64,000 nt of DNA, taken from positions 1 through 64,000 of the forward strand of contig ONLQ01000004.1 in the NCBI GenBank assembly GCA_900318665.1, given 5' to 3'. The DNA is from an uncultured Bacteroidales bacterium. GTDB taxonomy: Bacteria > Bacteroidota > Bacteroidia > Bacteroidales > P3. Below the pieces are notes generated by a model. It was not told the origin of the DNA. It was given only the letters and a program-made list of their open reading frames with translations, and ran no database searches. Below, one piece after another: positions 42,127 through 52,031 of this stretch (positions are counted from its first letter, which is position 1; every line of letters begins with the position of its first letter). The position numbers and the translations under genes were made by a program.

Positions 42127-42233
42127 GCGATTTGTGATTTGTGTGCCTTGATTTGTGATTTGTGAATAGTGATGCGCGAAAACCCATCACTATTCACTGT
42201 TCACTATTAATCATTATTCACTAATCACGCATT
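42127..42233. repeat. Low-vocabulary spacer between rpsD and rpoA
   Basis: Built from GATTTGTGATTTGTG units and TCACTATTCACTGTTCACTATT words, with CACTAATCACGC at the end. On the minus strand the AGTGAACAGTGAA word (42192-42206 region) is identical to that in the 13343-13475 spacer between unrelated genes. Confidence 0.65.
42162..42197 (-). other. Perfect 13-bp intercistronic hairpin (rpsD-rpoA)
   Basis: GTGAATAGTGATG (42162-42174) pairs perfectly with 42185-42197 around a 10-nt loop. No U-tract follows on the minus strand, so it is likely an mRNA-processing or stability element rather than a terminator. Confidence 0.55.
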
Positions 42234-42837
42234 ACTTGGAGTAAAGTTCGACGATGAGCTGTTCGTTGATATTCTCAGGAATATCGGAACGCTGCGGATA
42301 GTTCATGAACTTACCCGTGAGAGTGTTGGCATCCCACTCAAGCCAGGAATAAGAGGCTGGATTGGCAGCCACCGAGTCGGCTATGATCTCGAGCGATTTG
42401 GAACGCTCACGGACAGAAACCGTATCGCCCTCTTTGAGGAGATATGACGGGACATTGACCACGGTGCCATTGACGGCGATGTGACGATGGGAAACGAGTT
42501 GGCGAGCCTGAGCGCGGCTGCGAGCGATGCCCAAACGATAGACAATGTTGTCGAGACGAGACTCGATAAGTTGGAGAAGAACCTCACCAGTGATGCCGCC
42601 ACGACGGGAAGCCTCATGGTAAAGTTTGCGGAACTGACGTTCCAGGATGCCATAAGTATATTTGGCTTTCTGTTTTTCCTGTAACTGCACACCGTATTCC
42701 GACTGTTTGCCACGACGATGGTTCTGACCATGCATGCCGGGGGCGTAGTTCTTGCGCTCGAAGACCTTGTCGGGACCGTATATCGGTTCATGGAATTTTC
42801 TTGCAATCTTGGTTTTTGGACCTGTGTATCTTGCCAT
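42232..42837 (-). CDS. rpsD: 30S ribosomal protein S4
   Basis: Primary 16S rRNA binder of the 30S body. 201 residues: [21 protein letters not shown], a central [15 protein letters not shown] stretch, the S4 RNA-binding domain [30 protein letters not shown], and a C-terminal QLIVELYSK. The N-terminal Cys-rich zinc motif of some S4 proteins is absent. It follows rpsK across a 97-bp spacer. Confidence 0.97.
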   Translation of the reverse strand: MARYTGPKTKIARKFHEPIYGPDKVFERKNYAPGMHGQNHRRGKQSEYGVQLQEKQKAKYTYGILERQFRKLYHEASRRGGITGEVLLQLIESRLDNIVYRLGIARSRAQARQLVSHRHIAVNGTVVNVPSYLLKEGDTVSVRERSKSLEIIADSVAANPASYSWLEWDANTLTGKFMNYPQRSDIPENINEQLIVELYSK

Positions 42838-42845
42838 TATTTACA

Positions 42846-42932
42846 AATTTGAATGTTGAATACTGAATTATGAATCTGACTACTGAATTATGAATGGATG
42901 TTTTCTGAATTCAAAATTCACAATTCCAAATT
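42846..42932. repeat. Low-vocabulary spacer between rpsK and rpsD
   Basis: TACTGAATTATGAATCTGACTACTGAATTATGAATGG followed by AATTCAAAATTCACAATTCC. The 13-base word ACTGAATTATGAA appears twice. It is the same kind of recurring-word text as 8695-8765. Confidence 0.55.
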
Positions 42933-42934
42933 AA

Positions 42935-43324
42935 TTAGACGCGGCGACGTTTGGGAGGACGGCAACCGTTGTGAGGCAGCGGGGTGATGTCAACAATCTC
43001 AGTGACCTCAATGCCACAGCCATTGATTGCGCGTATTGCAGATTCGCGTCCTGAACCAGGTCCTTTTACAAAAACCTTAACTTTTCTTAGGCCCAAATCA
43101 TAAGCAACCTTGCCGCAATCTTCCGCAGCCATCTGAGCGGCGTACGGAGTGTTTTTCTTCGATCCGCGGAAGCCCATTTTTCCAGCAGACGACCAAGAAA
43201 TCACTTGACCGGCGTTATTTGTCAACGAAATGATAACGTTGTTGAAAGAAGCAAAAATACATGCTCTTCCCTGTGCTTCAACTTTTACGACTCTTTTTTT
43301 GGTCGGTTTAGAAGTTTTTGCCAT
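42935..43324 (-). CDS. rpsK: 30S ribosomal protein S11
   Basis: 129 residues, platform protein contacting the Shine-Dalgarno region of 16S rRNA. Starts [29 protein letters not shown], contains [29 protein letters not shown] and ends [12 protein letters not shown], all typical. It is 119 bp downstream of rpsM. Confidence 0.97.
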   Translation of the reverse strand: MAKTSKPTKKRVVKVEAQGRACIFASFNNVIISLTNNAGQVISWSSAGKMGFRGSKKNTPYAAQMAAEDCGKVAYDLGLRKVKVFVKGPGSGRESAIRAINGCGIEVTEIVDITPLPHNGCRPPKRRRV

Positions 43325-43443
43325 AATAGTTTTTTGTGCTTGATTTTACATTTTTTTACCGACGGCTTCAAAGTTCACATCCTGCACTCCCGATGGGGCA
43401 CGAGGCATCTATGGTCCGCTGTCGGTCGCTACTCAATTAGGTT

Positions 43444-43821
43444 TTACTTGGTAGCTTTCTTCTTGTTAGCGACAACTTTCTTCTTACCCTTGCGAGTACG
43501 GGCGTTGTTTTTGGTGCTCTGGCCACGGAGGGGCAGACCGAGACGGTGACGCACACCGCGATAGCAACCAATATCCATGAGGCGCTTGATATTCATCTGG
43601 ACTTCGGAACGAAGAGCACCTTCAACCTTGTATTCATCGTTGATGATGGTACGGAGTTGGTTCTGCTCGTCATCGGTCCAATCCTGAACTTTCTTGTTCT
43701 CGTCGATGCCGGCCTTAGCCAGAATCTCGGATGCCAGGCTTCTACCAATGCCATAGATATAGGTCAGACCTATAACGCCTCTTTTGTTTTTGGGTAAGTC
43801 AATACCTGCAATTCTTGCCAT
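43444..43821 (-). CDS. rpsM: 30S ribosomal protein S13
   Basis: 125 residues, head protein contacting P-site tRNA and forming bridge B1 with L5. [28 protein letters not shown] and the C-terminal [25 protein letters not shown] are conserved. It is followed by S11, as in other bacteria, and preceded by rpmJ after a 127-bp spacer that I cannot assign a function to. Confidence 0.97.
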   Translation of the reverse strand: MARIAGIDLPKNKRGVIGLTYIYGIGRSLASEILAKAGIDENKKVQDWTDDEQNQLRTIINDEYKVEGALRSEVQMNIKRLMDIGCYRGVRHRLGLPLRGQSTKNNARTRKGKKKVVANKKKATK

Positions 43822-43948
43822 AAACTGATTTGATTCTTTTTGTTGTTTGACATTCAGACAGCGGCGGAAAATTTAGGAGGGGCGAGGCACGGGGTTTTCA
43901 GCCATAAAAACTACGCTTCCCTACCCTCGTCAATATTCCTTGCTACTA

Positions 43949-44065
43949 TCAACCTTGTCTTTGTTTGAATTTAGGGTTTTTCTTGTTGATTACATAAACA
44001 ACTCCTTTGCGACGAACGATTTTGCATTCGGGGGAGCGCTTTTTTACAGAAACTCTTACTTTCAT
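43949..44065 (-). CDS. rpmJ: 50S ribosomal protein L36, zinc-free form
   Basis: 38 residues, [20 protein letters not shown] then [18 protein letters not shown]. The zinc-binding Cys/His set of the ancestral form is lost: only one Cys remains, and the positions of the CxxC partner, third Cys and His are Ser, Asn and Phe/Lys. It is therefore a zinc-independent L36. Located between infA and rpsM, as in most bacteria. Its low length needed a direct reading of the minus strand. Confidence 0.95.
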   Translation of the reverse strand: MKVRVSVKKRSPECKIVRRKGVVYVINKKNPKFKQRQG

Positions 44066-44130
44066 GGTTTTATTATTTTATCTGTTTTCTTCTTTTTAAC
44101 AGGTTATTAACGTTCGCTATAGAGCAAGCC

Positions 44131-44349
44131 CTATTTGTGACGATAGGTTATACGGCCTTTGGTGAGGTCGTAGGGTGACATTTCGACCTGAACCTTGTCG
44201 CCAGGCAGAATCTTGATATAGTGCATACGCATCTTGCCGGAGATGTGGGCAAGGATTTGATGGCCGTTTTCCAACTCAACACGGAACATTGCGTTGCCGA
44301 GCGATTCGGTAACCGTACCATCTAATTGTATAGACGCTTGTTTTGCCAT
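44131..44349 (-). CDS. infA: Translation initiation factor IF-1
   Basis: 72-residue OB-fold protein that blocks the A site during initiation. [40 protein letters not shown] and [12 protein letters not shown] match IF-1. The chosen start (44349) gives the standard length. The longer open frame upstream lies inside map and is not used. Located between map and rpmJ. Confidence 0.97.
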   Translation of the reverse strand: MAKQASIQLDGTVTESLGNAMFRVELENGHQILAHISGKMRMHYIKILPGDKVQVEMSPYDLTKGRITYRHK

Positions 44350-44368
44350 TAACCTGTTGTTTGTTATT

Positions 44369-45142
44369 TTACTTATTGTTTTCGATGTAATCGAATGTGG
44401 AAAGGATGTCGGGGCCGTTCTTGCCGATTGCAACGGTGTGCTCGAAATGGGCAGCCATCTTGCCGTCCTTGGTGCGGCAGGTCCAGCCGTCCTCTTTAGA
44501 GAACTTGACATTCTTGGACCCTTGGCAAACCATAGGTTCGACGGCTATGACCATACCATCTTTGAGAAGGGGGCCGGTGCCGACGATGCCATAGTTGGGC
44601 ACATTGGGCGACTCGTGCATCTGAAATCCCACGCCATGGCCGCAGAGTTCGCGAACAACGTTGTAGCCGTTCTTCTCGCAATGCTGCTGCACGGCGTGGC
44701 CGATGTCTCCAACGCGGTTGCCGGCTTTGCACTTGTCGAGACCGATGTAGAGTGCCTCACGCGTTACACGCATAAGACGCTGCATTTCGGGCGAAACCTC
44801 GCCAACGGGGAATGTGTAGGCAGAGTCGCCGACATAGCCGTTGAGTTCGATAACGCAATCGACCGACACATTGTCGCCTTCCTTGAGATAGAGAGTATCG
44901 GAAGGAATGCCGTGGACAATGACGTCGTTGACAGAAATGCAGAAGGCCGAGGGGAATCCCTCGAAACCTTTGCACAAAGGAATGCCACCATTGTCACGAA
45001 TGAACTGCTCGCCAATATGGTCAAGGAAGGCCGTTGTTACGCCAGGGCATATATGGCGGCCAACCTCGGCGAGAGCCTTGCCCACGAGTTGGGCGGCATC
45101 GCGAATGAGTTCGATTTCCTCTTTTGTCTTTAACTGAATCAT
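44369..45142 (-). CDS. map: Methionine aminopeptidase, type I
   Basis: Removes N-terminal Met co-translationally using two metal ions. 257 residues with metal ligands in [19 protein letters not shown] (two Asp), [13 protein letters not shown] (His), VIAVEPM (Glu) and EHTVAIG. His of [11 protein letters not shown] is the substrate-side His. The SH3-binding or zinc-finger extension is absent. Placed after secY and before infA, as usual for this phylum. Confidence 0.96.
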   Translation of the reverse strand: MIQLKTKEEIELIRDAAQLVGKALAEVGRHICPGVTTAFLDHIGEQFIRDNGGIPLCKGFEGFPSAFCISVNDVIVHGIPSDTLYLKEGDNVSVDCVIELNGYVGDSAYTFPVGEVSPEMQRLMRVTREALYIGLDKCKAGNRVGDIGHAVQQHCEKNGYNVVRELCGHGVGFQMHESPNVPNYGIVGTGPLLKDGMVIAVEPMVCQGSKNVKFSKEDGWTCRTKDGKMAAHFEHTVAIGKNGPDILSTFDYIENNK

Positions 45143-45186
45143 TGTCGTAGGAACGATTGCTGAAACGTATGACAGTTTTCTACCGA

Positions 45187-46536
45187 TTACATTGACATTG
45201 ACGTACGTCCCTTGATACGGCCGGTCTTGGTGAGGCCGTCGTAGTGGCGCATGAGGAGGTGGCTCTCAATCTGCTGGAGGGTGTCGAGGATGACACCGAC
45301 AAGAATGAGAAGTGATGTACCGCCATAGAACTGGGCGAACTGAGTGTTGACGCCGAAAAGTCTAATGATAGCGGGCATGATAGCCACCATAGCGAGGAAG
45401 ACGGAACCGGGGAGAGTTATCTTGGAGAGGATGTCCTCAAGATACTCGGCGGTTTTCTTGCCAGGCTTCACACCAGGGATAAATCCACCGTTTTTCTTCA
45501 TGTCTTCGGCCATCTGGTTGGGGTTGATGGCGATGGCGGTGTAGAAATAGGTGAAAAGTACCACGAGGATGAAGAACACAAGGTTATACCAGAAGCCATT
45601 GATGTCGGCAAAAGCCTGGGCGAAACTTGAGTCGGTGTTGTTGGTGAAGCCCATGAAAGTGATGGGAAGGAACATGATGGCCTGAGCGAAGATGATGGGC
45701 ATAACGCCGGCAGCATTAACCTTGATGGGGATATACTGACGGACGCCACCATACTGCTTGTTGCCAACAATGCGCTTGGCATACTGCACGGGGATGCGGC
45801 GAGTGCCCTGCACCAAAAGGATGACCAGAAGGATGACCGCGAGCAGAACCACTATCTCGAAGAGGAACATGACGAGACCGCCGCCCTCGGAGAGACGTGA
45901 GGCAAATTCGGCCGAGATGGCAAAGGGAAGACGAGCGATGATACCCACCATGATGAGGAGGGAAATACCGTTGCCAACGCCTTTGTCGGTGATGCGCTCA
46001 CCCATCCACATGACGAAGAGAGTTCCGCACACGAGGATGATAATACTGGTGATCCAGAAAAACACCGTCGGGGAACTGCCATCAAAAGGATAGATAGCAG
46101 TGGAAGAAGCGCCCAACTGATACATCATGTTGGTGATGTAGGCGGGAGCCTGCATGGCGGTGATAATAACGGTGAGCCAACGGGTAATCTGGTTCATCTT
46201 ACGACGACCACTCTCACCATCGCGCTGCATTTTCTGGAAATAAGGTATCACCATCACGAACAACTGAATGACGATGGATGCCGTGATGTAAGGCATGATA
46301 CCGAGAGCGAAAATGGAGGCATTGGAGAAAGCGCCGCCAGAGAACATGTTGAGCAGACCCATTAAGCCTTCAGACCCTTGATTCTGCAAAGCGCCCAGCT
46401 GAGTAGGATCGACACCTGGGAGGACCACATAAGAACCAATACGATAAACGAGGACCAAAGCAAGGGTGTAGAGGATTCGTTTACGAAGGTCTTCGATGGA
46501 CCAGATGTTTTTCAGTGTCTGTATAAATCTCTTCAT
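45187..46536 (-). CDS. secY: Protein translocase channel subunit SecY
   Basis: 449 residues, ten transmembrane helices, core of the SecYEG channel. The N-terminus LKNIWSIEDLRKRILYTLALVLVYRIGSYV is typical, and the cytosolic loops RITKWLTV-type (RRKMNQITRWLTVIIT) and ARRIPVQYAKR-like (TRRIPVQYAKRIVG) are conserved. Between rplO and map in the spc operon. The S10-type upstream spacer (109 bp) shows no promoter. Confidence 0.97.
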   Translation of the reverse strand: MKRFIQTLKNIWSIEDLRKRILYTLALVLVYRIGSYVVLPGVDPTQLGALQNQGSEGLMGLLNMFSGGAFSNASIFALGIMPYITASIVIQLFVMVIPYFQKMQRDGESGRRKMNQITRWLTVIITAMQAPAYITNMMYQLGASSTAIYPFDGSSPTVFFWITSIIILVCGTLFVMWMGERITDKGVGNGISLLIMVGIIARLPFAISAEFASRLSEGGGLVMFLFEIVVLLAVILLVILLVQGTRRIPVQYAKRIVGNKQYGGVRQYIPIKVNAAGVMPIIFAQAIMFLPITFMGFTNNTDSSFAQAFADINGFWYNLVFFILVVLFTYFYTAIAINPNQMAEDMKKNGGFIPGVKPGKKTAEYLEDILSKITLPGSVFLAMVAIMPAIIRLFGVNTQFAQFYGGTSLLILVGVILDTLQQIESHLLMRHYDGLTKTGRIKGRTSMSM

Positions 46537-46645
46537 TAAAAGTTTTGTTTATTGGTTGATGATAAATGGAGTTGATGAAATCAGGCAGTGTCGGATGGCA
46601 GAGCGTCAAACTTCACCAACCACATCAACTATAGCCAGAGGCACA

Positions 46646-47098
46646 TTATTTCTCGATGACGGTAGCAGAGCCACCAGCGGCCTCGATAGCACTCTTGGCA
46701 GAAGCCGAGAAGGCGTGAGCCTTGACGTTGAGAGCCTTGGAGAGTTCGCCACGGCCGAGGATTTTCACTCTGTCGTGAGAGGAAACGAGACCATTCTGGC
46801 TGAGGGTTTCGAGGTCGAAATCCACAATATTCTTGGCTTCGGCAAGAGAAGCGAGAGTGTCGATGTTGATGCCGACATACTCAACGCGGTTGCGGTTTTT
46901 GAAGCCGAATTTGGGGAGGCGACGATAGATGGGCATCTGACCACCTTCGAAACCGATTTTCTGATGATAACCGGAACGGGCCTTGGCACCCTTGTTACCA
47001 CGGGTGGCGGTACCGCCCTTGCCGGAGCCAGCACCACGGCCAATGCGTTTGGAGTGCTTAACAGAGCCCTCTGCGGGTTTGAGATTATTTAAGTTCAT
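46646..47098 (-). CDS. rplO: 50S ribosomal protein L15
   Basis: 150 residues with MNLNNLKPAEGSVKHSKRIGRG, a GSGKGGTATRGNKGAKAR glycine/basic tail lining 23S rRNA and the globular C-terminal domain ending EAAGGSATVIEK. It follows rpmD, with a 9-bp GC-rich hairpin in the spacer, and precedes secY. Confidence 0.97.
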   Translation of the reverse strand: MNLNNLKPAEGSVKHSKRIGRGAGSGKGGTATRGNKGAKARSGYHQKIGFEGGQMPIYRRLPKFGFKNRNRVEYVGINIDTLASLAEAKNIVDFDLETLSQNGLVSSHDRVKILGRGELSKALNVKAHAFSASAKSAIEAAGGSATVIEK

Positions 47099-47131
47099 TT
47101 CTGTTAAATCTTTTAAAGGTGAAAAGTAAAG

Positions 47132-47155
47132 GCCTGCCAGCCTGTGCTGGCAGGC
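47132..47155 (-). other. Perfect 9-bp GC-rich hairpin (rpmD-rplO)
   Basis: GCCTGCCAG (47132-47140) pairs with CTGGCAGGC (47147-47155), 6-nt loop. There is no U-tract on the minus strand. It fills most of the short gap between rpmD and rplO. Confidence 0.55.
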
Positions 47156-47164
47156 GTATGACTA

Positions 47165-47350
47165 TTAAAGTTCCTCGACAGTGATGAGGTGCTTGACTTT
47201 TTCAATCATGCCCAGAACCTGCGGCGAAGCGACAACCTCGCGTTCGTGGTTGATTCGGCGAAGACCGAGGGCTTCCATGGTTCTTTTCTGACGAGCGGGA
47301 CGTCCGATAATGCTGCGGACCTGCTTGATTTTTAAAGTTTTTTCTGCCAT
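47165..47350 (-). CDS. rpmD: 50S ribosomal protein L30
   Basis: 61 residues, MAEKTLKIKQVRSIIGRPARQKRTMEALGLRRINHEREVVASPQVLGMIEKVKHLITVEEL, the standard bacterial L30 with KTLKIKQVRS and LGLRRINHE. Located between rpsE (19-bp gap) and rplO. Confidence 0.96.
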   Translation of the reverse strand: MAEKTLKIKQVRSIIGRPARQKRTMEALGLRRINHEREVVASPQVLGMIEKVKHLITVEEL

Positions 47351-47369
47351 GATGATAATCTCCTATAAA

Positions 47370-47888
47370 TTAGCCGTTAAAAACCTTATCCATCGTGATG
47401 CCACGCAACTGAGCCACCATGTAAGGATCCTTCATTTGGCAAAGGGCGTTGATGGTAGCCTTGACGACGCTGTGGGGATTTGAAGAGCCTTTGCACTTGG
47501 CGAGCACGTCTTTGACGCCTACGCTCTCAAGCACGGCACGCATAGCACCACCAGCGATAACACCGGTACCAGGGGCAGCGGGTTTAAGGAACACGCGTGC
47601 GCCGCTGTACTTGCCGGTCTGCTCGTGGGGGATAGTACCCTTGAGGACGGGGACTCTGATGAGGTTTTTCTTGGCATCGTCGGTGCCTTTCTGAATGGCG
47701 GCCTGGACTTCCTTAGCCTTGCCGAGGCCGTAGCCGACCACACCGTTCTCGTTTCCAATAACGACGATGGCAGCGAAGGTGAAAGTGCGACCACCCTTGG
47801 TAACCTTGGTTACACGATTGACTGCAACGAGGCGTTCTTTGAACTCTATCTCGCTGGACTTAACTCTTTTTACGTTTACTTCTGCCAT
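47370..47888 (-). CDS. rpsE: 30S ribosomal protein S5
   Basis: 172 residues, near the mRNA entry tunnel and the decoding-fidelity centre. [31 protein letters not shown] and [20 protein letters not shown] are the dsRNA-binding fold, then [30 protein letters not shown]. It starts 6 bp after rplR. Confidence 0.97.
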   Translation of the reverse strand: MAEVNVKRVKSSEIEFKERLVAVNRVTKVTKGGRTFTFAAIVVIGNENGVVGYGLGKAKEVQAAIQKGTDDAKKNLIRVPVLKGTIPHEQTGKYSGARVFLKPAAPGTGVIAGGAMRAVLESVGVKDVLAKCKGSSNPHSVVKATINALCQMKDPYMVAQLRGITMDKVFNG

Positions 47889-47894
47889 GACTTA

Positions 47895-48248
47895 TTAGAA
47901 TTTTAAACCACCTTCTCTGGCTGCATCAGCCAACGATTTAACACGACCGTGATAGAGATAACCATTGCGGTCGAAAACAACGGTATTGAAACCAGCAGCG
48001 ATGGCGCGCTCGGCAATCATTTTGCCGACCTTGGCGGCCATTTCGCTCTTTGTGCCACTCTTTTCGACAGCCTTTTCCTTGGTGGAGGCTGCGGCCAGTG
48101 TCACACCCTTGACATCGTCAATCAACTGAGCATAGATTTCCTTGTTGCTTCTGAAGACTGAGAGACGAGGCATTTCGGCAGTTCCGCTAATTTTGTGGCG
48201 GATGCGGAATTTAATCTTTGTTCTTCTTATATCTTTTTTTGTTGCCAT
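47895..48248 (-). CDS. rplR: 50S ribosomal protein L18
   Basis: 117 residues, 5S rRNA-binding. [45 protein letters not shown] and the C-terminal [25 protein letters not shown] are conserved. It lies between rplF and rpsE. Confidence 0.97.
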   Translation of the reverse strand: MATKKDIRRTKIKFRIRHKISGTAEMPRLSVFRSNKEIYAQLIDDVKGVTLAAASTKEKAVEKSGTKSEMAAKVGKMIAERAIAAGFNTVVFDRNGYLYHGRVKSLADAAREGGLKF

Positions 48249-48274
48249 AATACATTAATAGGCTACGGTCGAAA

Positions 48275-48312
48275 GCCTTTGTCCTTTAAGACCAACAGTC
48301 GGCGACAAAGGC
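48275..48312 (-). other. 9-bp intercistronic hairpin (rplF-rplR)
   Basis: GCCTTTGTC (48275-48283) pairs perfectly with GACAAAGGC (48304-48312) around a 20-nt loop, in the 82-bp gap between rplF and rplR. Confidence 0.5.
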
Positions 48313-48330
48313 GAGACCAAGTTATAAAAC

Positions 48331-48885
48331 TTACTTAGCAGCGGCCTTACCAGCCTTCTTACGGATTTCCTCACCCATAAAGCGAATACCTTTGCCCTTG
48401 TAGGGTTCGGGCTTGCGGAGCGAGCGGATTTTAGCGGCAGCCTGGCCAAGGATTTGCTTGTCGCAGCAGGTCATGGTGATGATAGGGTTCTTACCTTTCT
48501 CGGTGACCGTCTCGACCTTGATTTCAGGAGCAAGTTCGAAATAGATTTTGTGGGAATAGCCGAGGTCCATTTCGAGGACGTTGCCGTTGGCCTGAACTTT
48601 GTAGCCGACGCCAATGACTTCCTGGACTGTTTTGAAACCTTCGGAAACACCTTTGACCATGTTGGCTGCGAGGGCGCGATAGAGACCGTGGAGGGCCTTG
48701 TGCTCCTTGCTGTCGGAGGGGCGCTCGAAACGAACTACGCCGTCCTCGACATGAACTTGGATAAGGGGATTAACCTGCTGACTCATCTGGCCTTTGGGAC
48801 CTTTGACAGACAGAACGTTATCATCAGATACCGATACTTCCACGCCTTGGGGCAGGTGGATGGGCATTTTACCAATTCTTGACAT
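48331..48885 (-). CDS. rplF: 50S ribosomal protein L6
   Basis: 184 residues. Two L6 domains with MSRIGKMPIHLPQGVEV at the N-terminus and LRKPEPYKGKGIRFMGEEIRKKAGKAAAK at the C-terminus, the RNA-binding signature near the factor-binding site. It starts 24 bp after rpsH. Confidence 0.97.
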   Translation of the reverse strand: MSRIGKMPIHLPQGVEVSVSDDNVLSVKGPKGQMSQQVNPLIQVHVEDGVVRFERPSDSKEHKALHGLYRALAANMVKGVSEGFKTVQEVIGVGYKVQANGNVLEMDLGYSHKIYFELAPEIKVETVTEKGKNPIITMTCCDKQILGQAAAKIRSLRKPEPYKGKGIRFMGEEIRKKAGKAAAK

Positions 48886-48909
48886 ATTCTAAATCTCCTC
48901 TCTTAAAAA

Positions 48910-49311
48910 TTAGCTGACGTAACATAATACTTCGCCTCCGACGTTGAGGGTACGAGCCTCCTTGTCGGTCATCAGGCCCTTAGAGGTAGAGATGATGGCA
49001 ATGCCGAGGCCGTTGAGGACGCGGGGCATCTGGTCGACCGAGACGTAGCGACGCAGACCGGGGCTGCTGATACGTTTGAGGTCGGAGATAGCCGACATCT
49101 TGGTGACGGGGTCATACTTGAGGGCAATCTTGATGGACTGGGCTGGTGTACCGTCGTTTTCGAATTTGTAGTTAGCGATGTAACCCTTTTCAAAAAGGAT
49201 CTTGGTGATTTCCTTTTTCAGTTTTGATGCAGGGATTTCGACCACTCTATGCTTGACAGCGATAGCATTTCTCATGCGGGTCAAGTAATCTGCAATAGGA
49301 TCTGTTACCAT
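48910..49311 (-). CDS. rpsH: 30S ribosomal protein S8
   Basis: 133 residues from the ATG at 49311 (an in-frame ATG 51 bases upstream gives a non-conserved N-terminus). [16 protein letters not shown] and [31 protein letters not shown] are typical. Organises the central domain of 16S rRNA. Preceded by rpsN after a spacer holding a weak stem at 49341-49380. Confidence 0.97.
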   Translation of the reverse strand: MVTDPIADYLTRMRNAIAVKHRVVEIPASKLKKEITKILFEKGYIANYKFENDGTPAQSIKIALKYDPVTKMSAISDLKRISSPGLRRYVSVDQMPRVLNGLGIAIISTSKGLMTDKEARTLNVGGEVLCYVS

Positions 49312-49340
49312 AATTGATTTGTTTGATTTAAGTTTTGTAG

Positions 49341-49380
49341 TATTGGAGCTTGAAAAATCCAACTTGCAAAGCTACCAATA
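49341..49380 (-). other. Imperfect intercistronic hairpin (rpsN-rpsH)
   Basis: TATTGG plus AGCTTG (49341-49352) pairs with CAAAGCT plus ACCAATA (49367-49380), about 11 pairs with one bulge, around a 14-nt loop. Confidence 0.4.
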
Positions 49381-49390
49381 TAAATTATTT

Positions 49391-49690
49391 TTACCAACTG
49401 GATTTCTTGACACCGGGGATGAGGCCGGCGAGAGCCATCTCACGGAAGTTGATACGAGAGATGCCGAACTGACGCATATAGCCCTTGGGACGGCCTGTGA
49501 GCTGGCAGCGGTTGTGCTGACGGATGGGGCAGGCGTTCTTGGGGAGTTTCTGCAATGCGATGACAGCCTTTTCGACCTCTTCGGGTTCGCCTTTGCGGAC
49601 TATTTCCTTGAGGGCGGCACGCTTGGCAGCATATTTGGCCACCATTCTGGCTCTTTTGCGTTCTCTTGCTTTGATTGATTCTTTAGCCAT
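49391..49690 (-). CDS. rpsN: 30S ribosomal protein S14, zinc-free long form
   Basis: 99 residues; the zinc form is about 61. [30 protein letters not shown], then [43 protein letters not shown]. Only isolated cysteines ([11 protein letters not shown]) without the CxxC-x(n)-CxxC zinc ribbon, so it needs no zinc. In the usual place between rplE and rpsH. Confidence 0.96.
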   Translation of the reverse strand: MAKESIKARERKRARMVAKYAAKRAALKEIVRKGEPEEVEKAVIALQKLPKNACPIRQHNRCQLTGRPKGYMRQFGISRINFREMALAGLIPGVKKSSW

Positions 49691-49696
49691 TATCTC

Positions 49697-50257
49697 TTAT
49701 TTTTGTTGATTCTTGAAAGGAAGGCCGAACTGCTTGAGGAGAGACATAGCCTCCTTGTCGGTCTTAGCCGAGGTGACGAAGGTGATGTCCATACCCTGGA
49801 TGCGGTCAATCTTGTCGATGTCGATTTCAGGGAAGATAATCTGCTCGGCGATACCGAAGGTGTAGTTGCCCTTACCGTCGAAGCCCTTGTCGTTGATGCC
49901 GCGGAAGTCGCGGATACGGGGGATGGAGGCGGTAACAAGACGCTCGAGGAACTCGTACATGCGTTCGCCACGGAGGGTTACACGGACGCCGATGGGCATG
50001 CCGCGACGCAGTTTGAAGTTGGAGATGTCCTTGCGCGACTTGGTGGCGACGGCCTTCTGACCGGCGATGAGGGTCATTTCCTCAATACCTTTGTCGATAA
50101 CCTTCTTGTCGGCGATGGCGGCTTTGCCGAGGCCTTGGTTGAGGGTTATTTTGAGGAGACGAGGGCACTGCATGACAGTCTTATAGTTGTACTCCTTCAT
50201 GAGGGCATCAACTATCTCGTCCTTATACTTGGTTTTTAATGTCGGAATGTAAGTCAT
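49697..50257 (-). CDS. rplE: 50S ribosomal protein L5
   Basis: 186 residues, 5S rRNA-binding and contacting S13. [43 protein letters not shown] and [36 protein letters not shown] match the family. Its start codon overlaps the last base of the rplX stop (TAATG). Confidence 0.97.
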   Translation of the reverse strand: MTYIPTLKTKYKDEIVDALMKEYNYKTVMQCPRLLKITLNQGLGKAAIADKKVIDKGIEEMTLIAGQKAVATKSRKDISNFKLRRGMPIGVRVTLRGERMYEFLERLVTASIPRIRDFRGINDKGFDGKGNYTFGIAEQIIFPEIDIDKIDRIQGMDITFVTSAKTDKEAMSLLKQFGLPFKNQQK

Positions 50258-50571
50258 TATTTAATTTCCTCCCCAGATTTTTTGGAATAACGGACCAGTT
50301 TACCTGTTTTCTCGTCGATACGGCGGCCGACTCTGGTGGGAGTCTTACCTTCGACAACCATAAGATTAGAGATGTGGATAGGAGCCTCTTGCTCAACGAT
50401 ACCACCCTGGGTGTTTTTTGCGTTGGGCTTGGTGTGTTTCTTGTTGACGTTGACTCCTTCAACAATGGCGCGGTTCTTTTCGGGATAGACTTTCAGGACC
50501 TTGGCGATTTTGCCTTTGTCGTCGCCGGCGATAACCTGGACCATATCCCCTTTTTTGACGTGCAATTTCAT
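50257..50571 (-). CDS. rplX: 50S ribosomal protein L24
   Basis: 104 residues. KOW motif at the N-terminus ([40 protein letters not shown]), then HIKPN/KKHTKP-type segment. One of the two assembly initiators of the 50S subunit. 21 bp after rplN. Confidence 0.96.
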   Translation of the reverse strand: MKLHVKKGDMVQVIAGDDKGKIAKVLKVYPEKNRAIVEGVNVNKKHTKPNAKNTQGGIVEQEAPIHISNLMVVEGKTPTRVGRRIDEKTGKLVRYSKKSGEEIK

Positions 50572-50592
50572 TACTTTTCTTTTTTTAGAATT

Positions 50593-50961
50593 TTACAATA
50601 CTTCGGGAGCCAGAGAGACGATCTTCATGAACTGCTTTTCGCGGAGTTCGCGACCCACGGGTCCGAAGATACGGGTGCCGCGGAGTTCGTCGGCAGCGGT
50701 AAGCAGCACGCAAGCATTGTCGTCAAAGCGGATGTAGGAACCATCGTTACGACGGATTTCCTTCTTGGTACGAACCACAACTGCTTTGGAGACGGCTCCT
50801 TTTTTAATGTTGCCCGAAGGGATAGCATCCTTGACGGAGACGACGATGGTATCGCCAATAGAAGCATAGCGCTTCTTGGTGCCACCCAGAACGCGGATAC
50901 AGAGAGCGCTTTTAGCACCGCTGTTGTCGGCAACAGTCATTCTTGTTTCTTGTTGTATCAT
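50593..50961 (-). CDS. rplN: 50S ribosomal protein L14
   Basis: 122 residues starting [27 protein letters not shown], ending IVSLAPEVL. Forms an intersubunit bridge and is the binding site for the silencing factor RsfS. Preceded by rpsQ across a 52-bp spacer. Confidence 0.97.
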   Translation of the reverse strand: MIQQETRMTVADNSGAKSALCIRVLGGTKKRYASIGDTIVVSVKDAIPSGNIKKGAVSKAVVVRTKKEIRRNDGSYIRFDDNACVLLTAADELRGTRIFGPVGRELREKQFMKIVSLAPEVL

Positions 50962-51013
50962 TGCTTGTTCTTATTTAGCATTAGAGATTGATAATGTTGT
51001 GAGCAGCAACTGA

Positions 51014-51268
51014 TTACTTGGCACGCTCAACAATTTCTACCAGGCGCCAGCATTTGTTCTTGCTGAGCGGACGGGTTTCCATGATACGGACGGTGTCGCC
51101 GATGTTGCACTCATTCTTTTCATCGTGAGCCATGAACTTGGTGGACTTTTTGACGAACTTGCCGTACTTGGGGTGTTTAACCTTACGCTCGACCAGGATG
51201 ACGATAGACTTGTCCATCTTGTTGCTCACCACGACGCCGATTCTTTCTTTTCTTAAATTTCTTTCCAT
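51014..51268 (-). CDS. rpsQ: 30S ribosomal protein S17
   Basis: 84 residues from ATG 51268 ([45 protein letters not shown]...[19 protein letters not shown]). A TTG at 51295 gives nine extra residues but is not needed and is not family-like. OB-fold 16S binder. rpmC lies 30 bp upstream. Confidence 0.96.
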   Translation of the reverse strand: MERNLRKERIGVVVSNKMDKSIVILVERKVKHPKYGKFVKKSTKFMAHDEKNECNIGDTVRIMETRPLSKNKCWRLVEIVERAK

Positions 51269-51298
51269 TTTTGATTTGGATTTAGGATTGCCCAAAAA

Positions 51299-51502
51299 TT
51301 ATTTCTGCTCGGCGATCTCGCGTGCGCGAAGTTCGGTGAGGTAGCGGGCAATGTTTCTTCTACTTTCTTTAATTTTGTTGGGGTTTTCCAGTGGCGAGAC
51401 AGCGTGGGTCAGCAGCATCTTCTGGTACACGTTGCGCTCATTCTCGAGTTTCTCCTTGAGTTCAGGAGTCGAGAGTTCTTTCAATACTAATTCATTCTTC
51501 AT
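51299..51502 (-). CDS. rpmC: 50S ribosomal protein L29
   Basis: 67-residue helical-hairpin protein at the tunnel exit: MKNELVLKELSTPELKEKLENERNVYQKMLLTHAVSPLENPNKIKESRRNIARYLTELR. The NIARYLTELR end is typical. It contacts trigger factor and SRP. 17 bp after rplP. Confidence 0.96.
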   Translation of the reverse strand: MKNELVLKELSTPELKEKLENERNVYQKMLLTHAVSPLENPNKIKESRRNIARYLTELRAREIAEQK

Positions 51503-51519
51503 GACGGAGTCTCCTACAA

Positions 51520-51942
51520 TTATTCTTCAATGTAATCTCTTTTCACAATGAACTTGGTTGTGATGGGCAGTTTCTGCGCGGCGAGACGGAGAGCCTCTTT
51601 AGCGACATCCATGGGGACACCTTCGCACTCAAAGAGTATGGTGCCGGGCATGACGCGGGCCACGAAGTACTCGGGAGCACCCTTACCTTTACCCATACGG
51701 ACCTCGTTAGGTTTCTTGGTGATGGGCTTGTCGGGGAAGATGCGAATCCAGATTTGACCTTCACGTTTCATGTGACGCGTTACAGCTTGACGAGCAGCCT
51801 CTATTTGACGGCCTGTGATAAAACAGGTTTCGAGCGATTTGATACCAAAGGTGCCGAAAGCCAGTTCGTGACCACGGAAAGCATTGCCTTTGATTTTGCC
51901 TTTTTGCTGCTTTCTATATCTTGTTTTCTTAGGTTGTAACAT
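51520..51942 (-). CDS. rplP: 50S ribosomal protein L16
   Basis: 140 residues: [19 protein letters not shown], then [51 protein letters not shown]. Sits near the A-site tRNA elbow. The Arg of the RMGKGKG loop is the site hydroxylated in E. coli (R81). Follows rpsC across a 114-bp GC-rich spacer. Confidence 0.97.
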   Translation of the reverse strand: MLQPKKTRYRKQQKGKIKGNAFRGHELAFGTFGIKSLETCFITGRQIEAARQAVTRHMKREGQIWIRIFPDKPITKKPNEVRMGKGKGAPEYFVARVMPGTILFECEGVPMDVAKEALRLAAQKLPITTKFIVKRDYIEE

Positions 51943-52031
51943 TGCTTCTTCTTATTGTGTGTATTCGTGCCTGCGGTGGTACGATGACGTCGTAGTGATC
52001 AAGGATAGGGTGGTAACGGTGGCGTCGTCGG

